A stretch of DNA of 64,000 bases from Isoetes taiwanensis (GCA_021234155.1 JAJEKV010000162.1:339449-403448), one strand, 5' to 3'; counted from the stretch's first letter, positions 1-12,055 are shown. Translations and numbers: made by a program. Notes: generated by a model from the letters alone, not told the origin.

Positions 1-1
1 T

Positions 2-432
2 TATCTCGTGCAGAAAATGGTACTGCCAGAAACAGGAGTGTTTGATTACTTCTCTTGTGGTTCGTTTGACCGGGCTTCATTGATCAATAAAAGATTTTGT
101 ATTGTGTTCGAAAGTGACCCGTTAAGCAGCAGTGCCTACAGGGCATTCTTGGTAGGCTTGATCGCCTCCTGAATCCTATCATCGCAGCAGTTCCTGTAAC
201 AGAGAGACAAGGTGCTATTGTTGAAGAAGCTGTAGATCCACCAAGTCAAGTAATACCTGATCAAGAGGAGCCCTATGTGGACTATGATGTGATCAGGAAT
301 ACAGAATTCAATCTGGACATTCTTGATGATCCTAATTTCACTGCCACAGGGTTGGAGACCTTTCAAGAAGATCCTATGGGTGCTTCTTCTAGCCATGTCA
401 CTGGCGCTGCGGAACCTGATCCTGCTGAATAG
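2..432 (+). pseudogene. C-terminal fragment of ParB/methyltransferase-like transposon protein (copy 1)
   Basis: The frame beginning at base 2 reads the same C-terminal block as the minus-strand gene near 41.9-42.4 kb, including FDYFSCGSF, a following RASL and FCIVFESDP. In β-class (permuted) DNA methyltransferases this block holds the SAM-binding motif I. After residue ~48 the frame breaks: copy 2 continues DPLKHE, whereas here the frame runs to a stop at about 169-171. Homology resumes in another frame from about 150 (RLDRLLNPI, then VPVTERQG) and ends at TAG 430-432. The acidic DPD repeats of copy 2 are reduced to one EPDPAE. The 5' part lies outside the window. It is a diverged paralogue in the opposite orientation to copy 2. 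Confidence 0.8.
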
Positions 433-745
433 CCTGAATTCTCTCCAGAATATAATGTAAATTGTACAATAATACTTTTGTAAACAGACTATCTCTTCCA
501 AGTCCTTGTCTGTTGTGGCAAATTTATGGATATGCAAATCTATGAATATGGATTTTTTTACTAATTTTGTGATCTCATGTTTCTTTAACTTCACTATATG
601 CGCTGTTAGTATTTTTAATGGCGCCAATAAATGGCACTTTAGATGCATTTTTTTGCTAAATGGCGCCATAATTGCTCAAAAAAATGTCATAAAATGGACT
701 AAAAAGGATTTTCGTCCCTAATTGGAATCACGAAATTTCTCATTG
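433..745 (+). mobile_element. 3' flank of the large TIR element, copy 1 (terminal repeat lost)
   Basis: This stretch matches the reverse complement of 41572-41868, including GGCGCCATAA-type motifs and the block ATTGGAATCACGAAATTTC at 721-739. The match stops about 6 bases further on, just inside the inverted repeat of copy 2. The last ~20 bases of that terminus are absent here, so copy 1 is truncated or its end has been replaced. Confidence 0.7.
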
Positions 746-977
746 GATTCACCCATAAAAGCTGGTACGTGCAGCATTTGCTCAGAGTGACAGGCTGACA
801 GGCTTCCGCATAAGGTGCAACGAAGTAAGGCACCCAAAATAGTCAAGTATTAAAGGAATCAGCCCGGCATACCTCATCCTTAGAATAAGATGCAAAAGCA
901 ATCCAACACGCCATAGGCCCTTAAGACTTATGAGGCCATTCAAAGCCAAGCTTTCTAATGTAGGCAATATCGAAACC

Positions 978-1217
978 TGCCCGACCAAGTCGGATGGGTA
1001 GCCAACCACCACCGAGTCGTGTGGGAGCCAACCACCACCAAGTCGTGTGGGGAGCCAAACACCACCAAGTCGGTTGGGTAGCCAAACTAACCGACAGAGC
1101 CACCAAGTCGGGTGGGCAGCCAACCAACCAAACCAAACACCACCGAGTCGGGTCGGCAGCCGACCACCACCAAGCCGGGTGGGGAGCCAAACACCACCAA
1201 GTCGGGTGGGTAGCCAA
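978..1217. repeat. 27-bp minisatellite (GCCAAACACCACCAAGTCGG type)
   Basis: About eight imperfect units read GCCAAMCACCACCRAGTCGG followed by GTGGGKA. One unit is interrupted by CTAACCGACAGA and one by extra CCAAA. The period is a multiple of three, so short proline/tryptophan-rich ORFs run through it in several frames. None of them looks like a real gene. It lies directly outside the left end of Helitron A. Confidence 0.9.
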
Positions 1218-1247
1218 ACAGATCGATCTCACCATACTAGAAATAGT

Positions 1248-1264
1248 GCCCAGCGTTGCTGGGC
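1248..1264 (-). other. Helitron A 3'-terminal hairpin
   Basis: A perfect 7-bp stem GCCCAGC/GCTGGGC with a 3-base loop, seven bases inside the terminal CTAG. In Helitrons this hairpin is thought to signal the end of transfer. Confidence 0.85.
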
Positions 1265-1821
1265 AATATTTGCATTCTATATATGTTGGAAACCTGTAGA
1301 TGAAAAAGCATGAGCGAGAGTGATATAGTGCATGATTTCTTGTGCATGCTGTTTCTCGACTGTCGTAAGTTCCTATTTTGTACTAACATTATGTGCCATT
1401 CAAAGTTAAATATGATACATTATACATAACGTTATGATTGCAACATTCCATACAAAATAAGAGATACTTTACATGAAGTGCCATGAACTACTTTTGGTCT
1501 TTCTTGCTCAATATAAATATAATTTGCTAAAAGATTACAAAGAGATATGTGCTAAAAATTGGGAGCAAGTAGATTGTTCAATGGTTGTTCAGTAGGAGTT
1601 CTATTTGGGACCAATTCAAAGCCATAAGCTAGTTAGCTGGATGCATAAAATGTGGGCTTCAACAAAGTGTTTTTGCCCTTAAATGTTAGGAACATAACAA
1701 TATATAAATATTACGCTCAATCAACTTTTTAGACCATATACAATACAATACGTTCAATTCCTTAAGCTTGGAAAATAGAAAGGTGGCAATTTTTTCTTTT
1801 AAGCCCAATTCAGATGGATTG

Positions 1822-2143
1822 CTATTTGATTAGATGCTTTCAACCCCTTTTACATAATTACATCCAAGAATGTGAAAAACCTTCCTTGGCACCTGCACAC
1901 TTATTCTCATAGCATAAAATACAATATAGTTTTTTTCTAGATGATAGAATGTTTTTTGCATATCAGTGACATATTGTATCATCCACTATTTGATTAGATG
2001 CTTTCAACCCCTTTTACATAATTATAGCCAAGAATGTGAAAAACCTTCCTTGGCACCTGCACACTTATTCTTATAGCATAAAATACAATTATCGTTTTTT
2101 TTCTAGATGATAGAAGGTTTTCTGCATATCAGTAACATATTGT
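1822..2143. repeat. Direct tandem duplication, ~160-bp unit
   Basis: The block beginning TTTGATTAGATGCTTTCAAC occurs at about 1827 and again at about 1988 with few differences, covering the text through ATATCAGTGACATATTGTAT. No coding potential is seen. It is an internal duplication within Helitron A. The surrounding 1.32-2.40 kb is AT-rich and shows nothing else. Confidence 0.85.
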
Positions 2144-2439
2144 ATGGCAATCCTATCTCTCTACAAAATTCAAATGCAAATGCAGTTAGAAAACATTTCT
2201 CAAAAGCAACCTTTCCAGTCTTAAATCCTTCAGTTCCAAACCTCCAAGTTGTATTGTACTACTAAAGCCTTAAGTTATAAGGCCTCCGGCTTAGCTTTTC
2301 ATTCATAAAAAGACTTAAAGCACAATACCTGATATAGACCGCTCCTATTGTCATTTTGTTGTCTTTGCGCCATTGCTGTGGTTCAATATAGTCTCCCAAG
2401 CAGTGACTGCTGCAGCGGCTCCAGAAAAAATCTATACTG

Positions 2440-2850
2440 GATGAGACAAATCAGTGCAAGAGAAGTTGTAACAGACCTGCCAGTGCCAGATTCGATAACC
2501 ACGCTACCAGGTTTGATCTCCAATGCCGCAATGACAACGCTGATATCTGCAATGTACAAAATCTGAGTTCGATAATTCAATACTTGGGTCCAAAGTTCCG
2601 TTGTGGGTGACAATAAATAAACAAAACTTGCTTCTTTTTTACTGACTACTCTGCTTTCATAAGGTCTACCGAGCCAAGCATCATGAGCCATATCTAATCC
2701 GAAGCTCATCTCCTTGATGGACCTTAACTGCCTTCATACGATCAAGGCGTTCATATACAATAACCAAATTGCCATCTTCAATCGTCTGCTTTTCATCTTT
2801 ACCAAAGGCCAGATGCAACTTAGCAGTACAGGAGGAACTGACGTGCTTAA
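2440..2850 (-). pseudogene. Captured fragment of tRNA (adenine-58-N1)-methyltransferase catalytic subunit (TRM61-like)
   Basis: The minus-strand translation gives IEDGNLVIVYERLDRMKAV (about 2805-2735, in one frame). This is followed by a readable stretch with FVYLLSPTTELWT, NYRTQILYIADIS and PGSVVIESGTG (about 2710-2450). These are the N-terminal barrel and the start of the SAM-binding Rossmann fold of TRM61/TRMT61A proteins, which methylate A58 of tRNA. The glycine-rich motif I is damaged: the family has ESGTGSGSLTTSLA and here a few residues are lost. The rest of the catalytic domain is absent, so no active enzyme is expected. Its position inside Helitron A, in the element's own orientation, fits Helitron gene capture. 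Confidence 0.8.
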
Positions 2851-3799
2851 TTCAATGCCTATGCTTTGACATGCCTCTAGCAAATCCTTCCCAACTTTTT
2901 TCTTAGTGTTCCAAATATATGGAAAAACTATTAAGGCCATCTTCATTCTCCTTTTGAACAATTCCAAGGATATAATTAACGACTCATACATGATTGCCAC
3001 AAATACTAAAGATAATCTATTGCAATATTGCAAAAGCTCTAACGTCTTGAGCTTGCAAATGCACAATCAAGTTGAAGGAATGCCTAAGGGAACTTCGCTG
3101 ATGGTTATTTACTTTTCGAAAGAACTTCTCTTCCACCTGTAATACTCGGTGTTGAGAGATTACTGACTGTCTAGGTACAGAGAATTCCCTCAGGTTTTAA
3201 AGCAATTTTAGGGTTGCTCCAATAGACATCTGCAAGAAAAGATGCGACATGTATGCTCAATCAAGATCTTATGAATTAAAAAGGATTCTCCAGAAGCAAA
3301 TTGAGTAAGTGGATCTGCACCTTATTTGAAAACTTGTAAACCCTTGCAACCATTGCAAAAGAAAAAATATCATGATTCAAGTAAAGCCAAATCTTGGTGT
3401 ACCTCCAGCAACATCCACAAAGAGCAGCATCCACATAGAGCAGGATTAACAATAAGAAGCATGCATGCTATGAGAAAATAAGCCAGCAGCCAGCATTACG
3501 ATCTTATAGAATCTCCGGAGAGGAAAAATGAAGCTTCCATCTGCGTCCACCTTTGCGCATTTGTTGCTCTAATAAACATTTGAGTGCATTTGTACAACAG
3601 GCAACCTCACCTGCAATCATTTTAAACTGCTTTCACAAAAGATCCATCTGATCTGCCATTGTTGCTCATGTCTGCAACAAAGAACAAAAAAAGTCATCTC
3701 TTAAAGGCAATAGCAGAAGAAACTTTTAATATAGATTGGAAATAGTGACGACATTCATGTACTAAACCTGTGTTGCTGCATGCATTGATATAAAGATGG

Positions 3800-4140
3800 T
3801 TGTATCTGGCTGTACACCCTCCCCTTGCATATTCTCAAAACAACCCAAAGCAATAAAGTCCTTGCCATGCTGCGCATATATCAATTAATGCAGCCCATGT
3901 TACCACATCTCTGTTGTATACTGCTCTAAAGGCTGCATATGCATCATCTAGGTTCCCACATTTGGCATACATAAATTGAATATCTTCCTTGATAATTTGA
4001 TCATGAGTATGCTTGCGATGTTCTGTAAGACCTGTACTTCCACAGGCTTCAAAATACTCAGATTTGTTAGGCTTTATCCTCTGATTTTGCATATATATAT
4101 GTGAAGCACTCAAAGTAACTACATTTCGGTTTATCAAATT
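3800..4140 (-). pseudogene. Captured PPR gene fragment
   Basis: The minus-strand frame reads FMYAKCGNLDDAYAAFRAV followed by RDVVTWAALI, the degenerate 35-residue pattern of plant PLS-class pentatricopeptide-repeat proteins, which bind organellar RNA. About two repeats are recognisable before the frame breaks. Upstream text at 3790-3835 still reads as MQGEGVQPDTTIF in another frame. There is no DYW domain and no full repeat array. It is a fragment carried in Helitron A rather than a gene. Confidence 0.75.
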
Positions 4141-5100
4141 GTCAAAGAACTTGCATGCTTCACCCAGGCTTCAACAATTGCCATACATATCTATAATGGT
4201 GCTCCCTATAGCAATTTCAGATTGAAGCCCACATTCAACTATTCGTTAATGCACCTGGAGTGCTCTATACTGTCAAGATCGGCACTTCCAACATCTGTAT
4301 TTGCTTCTAGATCCAGTTTACCTTCTATATCCAAACTATCAGGTCATATCTGCTTGTTTTTCCCGTGTTCATCAAGAGCCCTTTCTGCAGTATCGACCCA
4401 TGACTACCAGACCTTCATATTTTTGCAAAGGTCCAAAATCACCAGTATGCTTTCCCTAAATATCTTCTATTCTGCTTTTTGCTGGCTAGAGCATGATCTT
4501 CAGCCAGAACATGATATTTATCAGATCTCGGTTCTTCTGCAGACCGTTTATCCTTTGTAGATTCGGACTTCTTGGACGCAGACAACAAATTCAGAAGTTT
4601 TCCTGCATAAAAAGAGATTAGATGGAATAAAAAACAAAGAAATAAAAAAATAAGAAAGCTTGGCTTACCTCAGAAGGACAGCGCTTCAAATCCGGGTGAG
4701 GTTTAGTTGATGATATGCTCCACTCCTCCAAGGCGATGCCAAGAAGGATGCGGTTGCTTGCTATTCACCATCCCCTGCCGACTTGCTACAATCCAAGTAT
4801 AATGGATGCTCCAGTCCAATTGCCCCGGCCACATGCTGTCCCCGATTTTCCACTGGCCTGTATTTTCGCTAAACCTAGTAGTACCCAGCTTCAATTTTTT
4901 TGACTGCTCCAGTTCTGCACAACATCGTAGCCCACGCACCCGATCCAGACCGACAGGAGCCCGGTTCAAAAATCCATAAATAAAAAACCAAACAAAGATC
5001 TCGAAGTGTTGTTTACTGTGGCAGGCCTTCCAGATCCAATGATCAAATCTCAGCCGTTGGATTTAGGGCGTGGTCCATTACACAACATTATAATATAGGA

Positions 5101-5663
5101 TTTGTTTAATTTAATATCAGACCTACTTAGATAGAGTGGAATGCCAGGTGCAAAATATTGGGACAAGGCACTAGGATTACAATTACTTGAAATTGTTGCA
5201 TGTGTGAATTTGGGGTTGTGGATTTTGTAATTGTGTTATTTGATGCAACTTATAGTGTGTACCTTGCTTTATAAACAAATTTAAATGCATGATATAGTCA
5301 AGTATGAACCTTCGAACATTTGGATTCATAAGCACGTGGAATGGTAACTTGGTGCTATTGTTAACGGGTTTCCTACTTTGCCTAGGTAAGCAAGGGTAGA
5401 AAAGTTGGTGCTATCATTAACAGGTTTCCATCTTTGCCTAGGTAAGCAAGTTTAGAAAAGTTTAGACCATCATTTTCAAATGTAAGAAGATGTTACATTT
5501 TGCTAGAATGATAGCATAATAGTAGCAACAGTACAACATTGACATTATTAATGTTCAACTTTATAACAATCCCACAATAGGCAAACCGAGGTTAAGAAGG
5601 GATGCGAGAATATTAAAAAAGAGATAAAAATTTCAGCAGACGAAGAAGCAATAAAGAAAGATA
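5101..5663. other. Spacer between Helitrons A and B; no gene seen
   Basis: AT-rich sequence. It contains a short duplicated motif (ACAGGTTTCC and TGCCTAGGTAAGCAAG at about 5365 and 5420). No coding sequence or RNA gene is recognisable. Confidence 0.6.
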
Positions 5664-5674
5664 CTAGTAACGGT

Positions 5675-5691
5675 GCCCAGCGTTGCTGGGC
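5675..5691 (-). other. Helitron B 3'-terminal hairpin
   Basis: GCCCAGC/GCTGGGC stem with a 3-base loop, seven bases from CTAG at 5664-5667, matching the Helitron A terminus. Confidence 0.85.
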
Positions 5692-5925
5692 ATAAGTTAG
5701 GAGCTTGTAAATGTTTTGGCCGAAATAAGAAAAGCGTGTACTAATAATCCAACCTTTGTAGTTTTTGTAACCAAGCCAAGCATTGTTGGGCTATGCTTGC
5801 TGGGCATAAGTTAGGGGCCTGTAAATGTTTTGGCCGAAATGAGAAAAGCGTGTACTAATAATCCAACTTTTGTAGTCTTTGTAACTAAGCCAAGCATTGT
5901 TGGACTACGCTTGGATCCTATCAAT
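5685..5925. repeat. Tandem duplication, ~120-bp unit, of the Helitron 3' subterminal region
   Basis: The text GCTGGGCATAAGTTAGG through CCAAGCATTGTTGG is repeated at about 5685 and 5805. The second copy retains only the right half of the terminal hairpin. The rest of 5.93-7.52 kb is AT-rich and shows no coding sequence. Confidence 0.85.
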
Positions 5926-7869
5926 GACGAACAAACGCAATTGAAAATGTAATGAGGACATGTAAAGGATTTTTAACATCAGGGAGGTATTGATATTGAT
6001 CACTCAAAAATACTACCTTCATAAAAATTTGTGTTATGGGATTGTATGTCTATGCAAAATTGTAAATGTCTAAATTAGGCACTATTATAGACACTTTATT
6101 ATGCACAGCCTATTACGCATATAGTGCGTAATGAGGTGTGCATAATAGGGTGTGATATGGGTAAGGTGCCATGTTGGGTGGGCTTTTCATTTTTCTAACA
6201 CATGGATTGTGTGGTAGCTTAGGATGATTCTTATTGTGTGTCACGTTTTGAGGTATAAAGCTTCATTTTATTTTCTTTTTATTTTTTTTTTAAGTTGGAG
6301 CTCTCAACGAATTTGCTAGATATTTAAACAAATACTATATGAATAAATTACGACGTCCAACATTGGGCGTAAGTTTGAAACCTATAGATATTGCAAATGG
6401 TGAGCATGCATTAATGGTGTAGAAAGGATATGGCATATTTCTTCTCGTGTGAAAGTGATGGTGCTTAGAAAATATTTTTTCTCATATGATGATGGTCCTT
6501 AAATATGGTAGTATTTAAACTCAAGACGAATGAGAAGGAAATTTAGGTTCAATCTTGCTTTGTTTAATATTGCTTTGTGACATGTGAGTTTAAGTTTAGT
6601 TGCAAATTTTCTTAGTTAGCTATAAAATAAAATAGATAATTCATTTCCCTAAGAGCTTGCATGTCTCCTATCTTAGATCCTATATGCCTCTTATGTTATA
6701 GCCTATATACCTCCTATTTGTTACCATTTGAAATTAATTATTAATCCTAAAGATTTGCCATTCCTTGGTTTTTGCAGTTCCTTGAAGAAGTGCATGCATG
6801 CAAGGGGTTAAGGGTGGTTGTCCATTCCAATGCGTTCATGTAGAGAATAACATCAACATTAAAAAATGATACAATTCTTGTTGAAACGATCTCTTAGTAG
6901 TCCACAACAACTTCACTGATAAAGTGCATTGCATAGTTTCTTGATTGCAAAGTTTATTGAATAGTAAGTTGAATAATTTCTAACAAAATCAAACTTAAAA
7001 ATAGAAAGCCCATTATATAGGATAACCACAGGTATGCTAACATGGTTCTACCGTACACACTGTGCTTGAGAACTGCATGGAAACAGATGTCTCCTTGCAA
7101 TCTTTTATCATATAGGCAAGCTTTTTGTGGCCAGGACAACATTCATTGAGCATATTTGCTGGAAACCCATCCAAGTTATAATGATATGTGATATTTCCTT
7201 CTGTTCCAACTATAACAGTTTGCATGAATCTTGCACATTGTTATTTTCATCTTCGTAGTTGTGTTGTATCTTTGCATGAAATCTACTGCATTGGCTAGAT
7301 CAGATTTCCATAAAAGTTCAACATCATCATCTGGATATCTGCATTTTAAAATGTAGACACCAAGAAAAATAAGTAATCACAATATTAACATTTCGAGTTC
7401 AACGCCAATCTTTAAATAATTATTACAAAACTATCCCATACCTGACATCATCTGACGATAGCGCATACCAAAATTTATCCTTAATGAATATTTAAGGTGG
7501 GTATAATGCTCCAAGATGTAATCTTTTATTATAATGTTATTGGGTAAGTATGTCGTCAACGAAACCCTAATCCTAACCCTAATTTCGATTTAGGTTCTGA
7601 TATATCGGGCCAGGGTTCTCCCGTTCTAGAGATCCGTTTGGAATTTTTCTGTTGGTGCAGGCATGGCGATGCTCTCTCCTGTTCGTTATGCAGCAATGCC
7701 TGAGTGATGCACCAGTTCCGGTGGCATATATGATGAGGCGAGGCATGACGTTCCGATTAACTGCTCCGTAGGTTTATCTTTTGGCTTTTCCTTACAGATT
7801 CGAAAGGAGCTTCCCACGAAAAGCTTTCGGGCCATTTTACTAGAGTTTTTTCAACTGATTCATGGACCT

Positions 7870-9080
7870 TACCAAGAAGTCTATGTGCTTGGATAATCTC
7901 TGGCTGTTTCGTATGCCAGGATTGAATTCGCTACACTTTCAGATTGGAAGATCATTGTGAATAAGCTATGGCAGTTGAGCGTATTCCAGCAGGTGTACAT
8001 GTCTGCTAGGTAATTTTACTAGGCTGGATTTGTGAGCCTTACCCAGTGGCTTGAAGGCTTTCCCGACCCGTTTCCATGGATGGGCAACACCAGTTTCCAT
8101 GGATGGGCTTCAGTTGCACCTTCAGTGCCAGTGGCAGTTTCAGCGCCTGTAGGTGCTGTGTATATTCACCCTTTGTTATTGAAAGCTAGATGTTCTGGTG
8201 TAACTTCTAACAAACCTCTATTTCACGCCCTGAAGAAATCCTGTTTGAAAATCAAATATAACAGAGAAATTCAATGGTGGAGACGATTTTCACTTTGTGT
8301 TTTAGTCATATTGGAATGTGTGGATCTATATTGGGCTCTTTGCATTTTATCTCATCTTATATATCTAAATGTTACAGAATTCTATCAATGCAAAATGTGT
8401 GGAGCTCAGTAGTTCGTGGTTAGTGTTTGTTGAGAAAGTAAGAACATCAAGCATTTTTATACGCGACTCAACAGCGGTGTCTGATTCAACACTTTTGCTA
8501 TTTGGTGGTAAACCCAGTTGCATTAAGGTAACAATTCACCACTAAGGTAACAATTCACCACGTAGAACGAAATTTTATTTTTTCTGTTCTGAAAGAGCAG
8601 TTGGATTCCTCCAGCCTGGGCGGTTAGGCATGTGCAAGGACTTGCTAGAATTTGTCATGACATCCCAACTGGCTAAGATATACTTGCAGCTTCGTGAGGA
8701 GCTTGACCAACTTATTCAAAAAAAGGTGATTTATCAACTTTGCAATAGAATAAAAATGAAGATTATTCGTTCATTTTTATCAGTTTTGCAGGAACTTTTC
8801 TCATTTTTTAATGTGTATCAGAAGTGTACATATTGACTCAATAGTGTTGGTGCATGAAAACAGCTTCTGAATCCTCAGCTTGATGTATATAAAGAAGGTG
8901 AACAGGTTGTGTCTGCTGCTAGGATACTCATGAATGAAGATGAATGCACTGGTCGTTTCTTCTTTGGCCAAAACATGCCAGCTCCAGTGGATCATGCCCG
9001 TGCAGTCACACCATACAATGATCTGGAAACGATGGATTCAGGAGAACTGACATCATTCTTAATAGCACTGTTTTGGCATT
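7870..9080 (+). pseudogene. Captured exon-like fragments of an unidentified host gene
   Basis: Several readable pieces are separated by AT-rich, intron-like stretches. About 7925-8000 ends as FQQ before GTGTAC. About 8600-8726 includes LAKIYLQLREELDQLIQKK followed by GTGATT. About 8862-9070 follows a CAG and reads LLNPQLDVYKEGEQ, then SAARILMNEDECTGRFFFG, then DHARAVTPYNDLE. The residue choice is protein-like and quite unlike the surrounding AT-rich DNA. I do not recognise the family. The pieces lie in the sense of Helitron C. One frameshift occurs near 8670, so no functional product is expected. Confidence 0.55.
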
Positions 9081-9089
9081 TGCCATGAT

Positions 9090-9845
9090 AGAAAGGAAAA
9101 GCACCAACAAGAAGATATGACGGAAAGCATGTAATGGCGGAAATTGAAAGTTGAGATTGTTTTTTCAAAGTTGACATTTTTTGACAGAGATATTCACCAA
9201 AATTCATTAGCAGGAGCCTTTGGGGCCTCAAGGTGATACTGCAAAAGGGAAAACATTGTGTACTATTTTTGACATCTTCAACAAAGATGGTCTAGATATT
9301 AACACTGCCATATGATTAAACTGACTGTCTGGTCAGGATGCCATTTGAGCTGGGGTCTATATGTTGATCAAAAGATGGTAGACATCTCAAACAAAGATTT
9401 TCAGACATTAACACCATATCTTGATGCTGGGATAATTGCTTAATTCTAATGGTTTGCTCTATTGTGTCATCCGTCAATTTTTGCAACACTTTGCTTTTAT
9501 GTCATCCATTTGGTACTCATATGCTCAACCATTTCTAAGGGCATAAGAGTGTTGATTGGGTTCCTTGAGTTTTGTCATGTCACCCTAGACTGAGGCACAA
9601 ATCAGCAGCCATTCCCATCGATCTGTTAAACTCCTGACGACAAGACAAATAAAGAGGATTTACATCAAAACATTATAATATAATCACAAGTTCACAACTA
9701 TGGTAAGCTTACTTTTGCATTTTTCTTTTTAACGGTAAAAAAATCTTGATCCCACACCTATACAGCAAGCAAAATAAGTATGATAAACTTGGAATATCAT
9801 GAAAAGAGAAGGTACTGACAACAACGAAATGAAAGGGCCATTCTA
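9090..9845. other. Helitron C interior; no gene recognised
   Basis: AT-rich sequence between the captured fragment and the gypsy insertion. It contains ACATTATAATATAATC at about 9672, which resembles an inverted Helitron 5' end but lacks the subterminal block. No credible coding sequence was seen. Confidence 0.5.
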
Positions 9846-9850
9846 TTTTT

Positions 9851-11452
9851 TGTGACGCTCCCAGAATATATATACGCCCCTCGGACGTATACATACGGGG
9901 ACTTTCCCCTCCCATGGCGATCATCTCACCATGAGCAGGGCCCTCCGTCTGTTTCGGGCCATCTATGAAATGAGGCCCGAAGAAGGACACGAAGGGGTCA
10001 TTCGGCCCACGCCTTCAATGGGACTCCTACGTCGCGGAAGCATGAATACAAGGGTTAGCACACAGCACGAATATACATAAATAACCACCACGAAGGGTGG
10101 CGCATCCATCCAAAATACCAACGGCATAGAATATGCATCTAATCCTAAGAAAACACCCAAACCCCAGGTTCTACCCCGGCTCAGACTCCCGTGAGGATCG
10201 ACTGACGGCTGGGCCTCAAGAGATCAGCAGACTGAGTCTTGGCATGGCGTTGGCTGGCATAGAACATTGGCTAGGGTTGTCCACTCCATCCGCCCCTCCT
10301 GTGCACACTTTGCAGATGGTCAATTCATGCTATGGCTTCGCTATAGCCTTCCGGAGACGCAAACTCAGGGCATCACCCTCTGAGCCTACTCCAGGTTCAT
10401 GACGCCTGGTCCGATGAGGCAGGTCGGGGAGGCGTCCCCTTCCAGAATCACAGTGGTTTCATGGGTGAGCTAGAGAATACGTGCCGCATCAGCGACCCCC
10501 GCATCCGTACCCGACTTACTCACCCTAAATCTACTCAAAGTGCAAGGTGCTCCATACGGATCACACCTCTACACCCAGGGAGTGTCAGACCCATACCCGG
10601 CCCTCTACGTGACCGGCTATCAGGCCTAGCCCACTGTAGGAGTCTCAGGAGCCTTGTATGCTCATGCAAGACCCCACCCCTCATGTCACCACTGTGTTCC
10701 TTGTCTGGTGCTAAGCCAGACCATAGCATCTAGGACCCGGTGGGTTCTTGTGCACAGGCCGCAATTAATAGGACTCTACAGGGCGCTTTCTAGGAGCATA
10801 CTACAATACACGGCTCAGAGGTCTCTACCCCCCCGTAATCCCCTCGTTTCAGAGTCAGATTAACAAAGAATTAACAATCCATCCTTTCAGAGTAGAAACC
10901 AGAATTGAATATAAAGAGAACTTGCTTGTACAATCAAGGGTTAGTTTCTATGATTGAATCACAAAGAGAACAGAGAAACGGACACAACCAAGCGTTATCT
11001 AGAATCCACATAACCACCTACCTGAATTCTGGCTGGACTCGTTTCCATGGGGCGCCTCCATCTCCTGGGAGTTGAGAATTCAGCTGTTACTTCACAGGGA
11101 CGACTGTTATGGTGACTCTCTGCAGGTGTATGATGGCGCTCAGCTCCTGGCCTTCCTTGGTCGATCTTGAGGAGTCAATCCCAGGGATAGGGGTCAAGTT
11201 GGCATCCAAACTTGGCAATCCCCATGCTGCCCAATCGATTGGGGCAGGTGGCGCCTTCCCAAATGGTAATTAGCCTAATTTCCTAGGTTATAGGTTATTA
11301 TTATTAATGTGTTAAATTAGCATAGCTAATTTAATCCTTTTTAAGGTAACTCCCTAGGTTGCAATTAAATTCCCATTACAAATACATGACGTAGACCGTA
11401 TTTCCCATTACAAATACATGACGTAGACCGTATAACTACATGGAACGTCACA
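9851..11452 (-). repeat. 3' LTR of the gypsy element
   Basis: 1602 bp. Begins TGTGACG and ends CGTCACA on either strand. It aligns throughout with 21379-22971. Near the inner end an internal 30-bp block (CATTACAAATACATGACGTA and following) is tandemly duplicated in both LTRs. Confidence 0.95.
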
Positions 11453-11465
11453 TTCTCCCCCCCTT
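11453..11465 (-). promoter_or_regulatory. Polypurine tract
   Basis: On the minus strand AAGGGGGGGAGAA lies immediately before the 3' LTR (TGTGACG), as expected for the primer of plus-strand cDNA synthesis. Confidence 0.85.
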
Positions 11466-11469
11466 AAAA

Positions 11470-12055
11470 TGAATGCTGTCCTCAGCATTGAGGTTAGCTA
11501 ATTGACGATATAAGTGAAGCACTGAATTATAAAATAAAATTAAAATATAACATCAATATTTTGAAATTATAGTAATTCAGACAGTAATACATCGAAGTTG
11601 AAAATATCAAAACTTATCATCAAGAGAGTTTAGGACTGAAGTCCGACTTAAAACATTCTGACAACAAAATTCATACATGTAGACAAAAACCAATACGGGA
11701 AAAGTTGGGTCATCAGCAACCCTCTATATAAAGCAGGTGACGACTTGTTCACTGGCCTGCACAGAACCATATACCCGTAGGTTAATAATATGATGAAGTT
11801 GTGGTTGAAGGGACCACCCCCTACAAATAAAAGAAAAAGTATCTAGAAGGGAATCTATCATGTCTACGGCTTGCAATTCATTGTGGCATAAGGAATGGTT
11901 GAGTTCCCCGTATAGCCGGAATGAACGCAGTCTATTTATTAGATGCCTTTTTAGCAATTCGCGGTCATGTCAACGTCAACAATACACCACGTCCTAGAGA
12001 ACACGAGGGTGATCTCATCATCGGTTATTTTTATAATATACGATGCATCTACCCC
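11470..12055 (-). other. Untranslated region between pol and 3' LTR
   Basis: AT-rich, no ORF recognised. It separates the pol stop from the polypurine tract. Confidence 0.6.

Larger units (their letters stand above)
1237..5100 (-). mobile_element. Helitron A (non-autonomous, 3864 bp)
   Basis: Read on the minus strand the element starts TCCTATATTATAATG at 5100 and ends with the hairpin GCCCAGC-AAC-GCTGGGC (1264-1248), seven bases, then CTAG (1240-1237). The flanking bases are A on the 5' side and T on the 3' side, so the target was AT, as known for Helitrons. No Rep/helicase ORF is present. The interior holds host-gene fragments in the minus orientation, namely a TRM61-like piece and a PPR piece, plus AT-rich sequence. 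It is one of a family in this window sharing termini and the subterminal text GGCTGGGTCCAA or variants (Helitrons B, D, E and F). Confidence 0.85.

Noticed and set aside
782-1313. ORFs of 88-113 residues through the 27-bp minisatellite
   Set aside because: Open in three or more frames because the unit length is divisible by three. No homology recognised.
7560-7585. CCTAATCCTAACCCTAAT, telomere-like
   Set aside because: Only two or three imperfect units. Plant telomere repeat is CCCTAAA in long runs.
9660-9690. Possible minus-strand Helitron 5' end (ACATTATAATATAATC)
   Set aside because: Lacks the shared subterminal GGCTGGGTCCAA block, and pairing it with 5664 would make Helitrons B and C overlap rather than nest.
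10133-10863. Plus- and minus-strand ORFs in the LTR
   Set aside because: Equivalent ORFs in the other LTR are broken differently, and LTRs are not expected to code.
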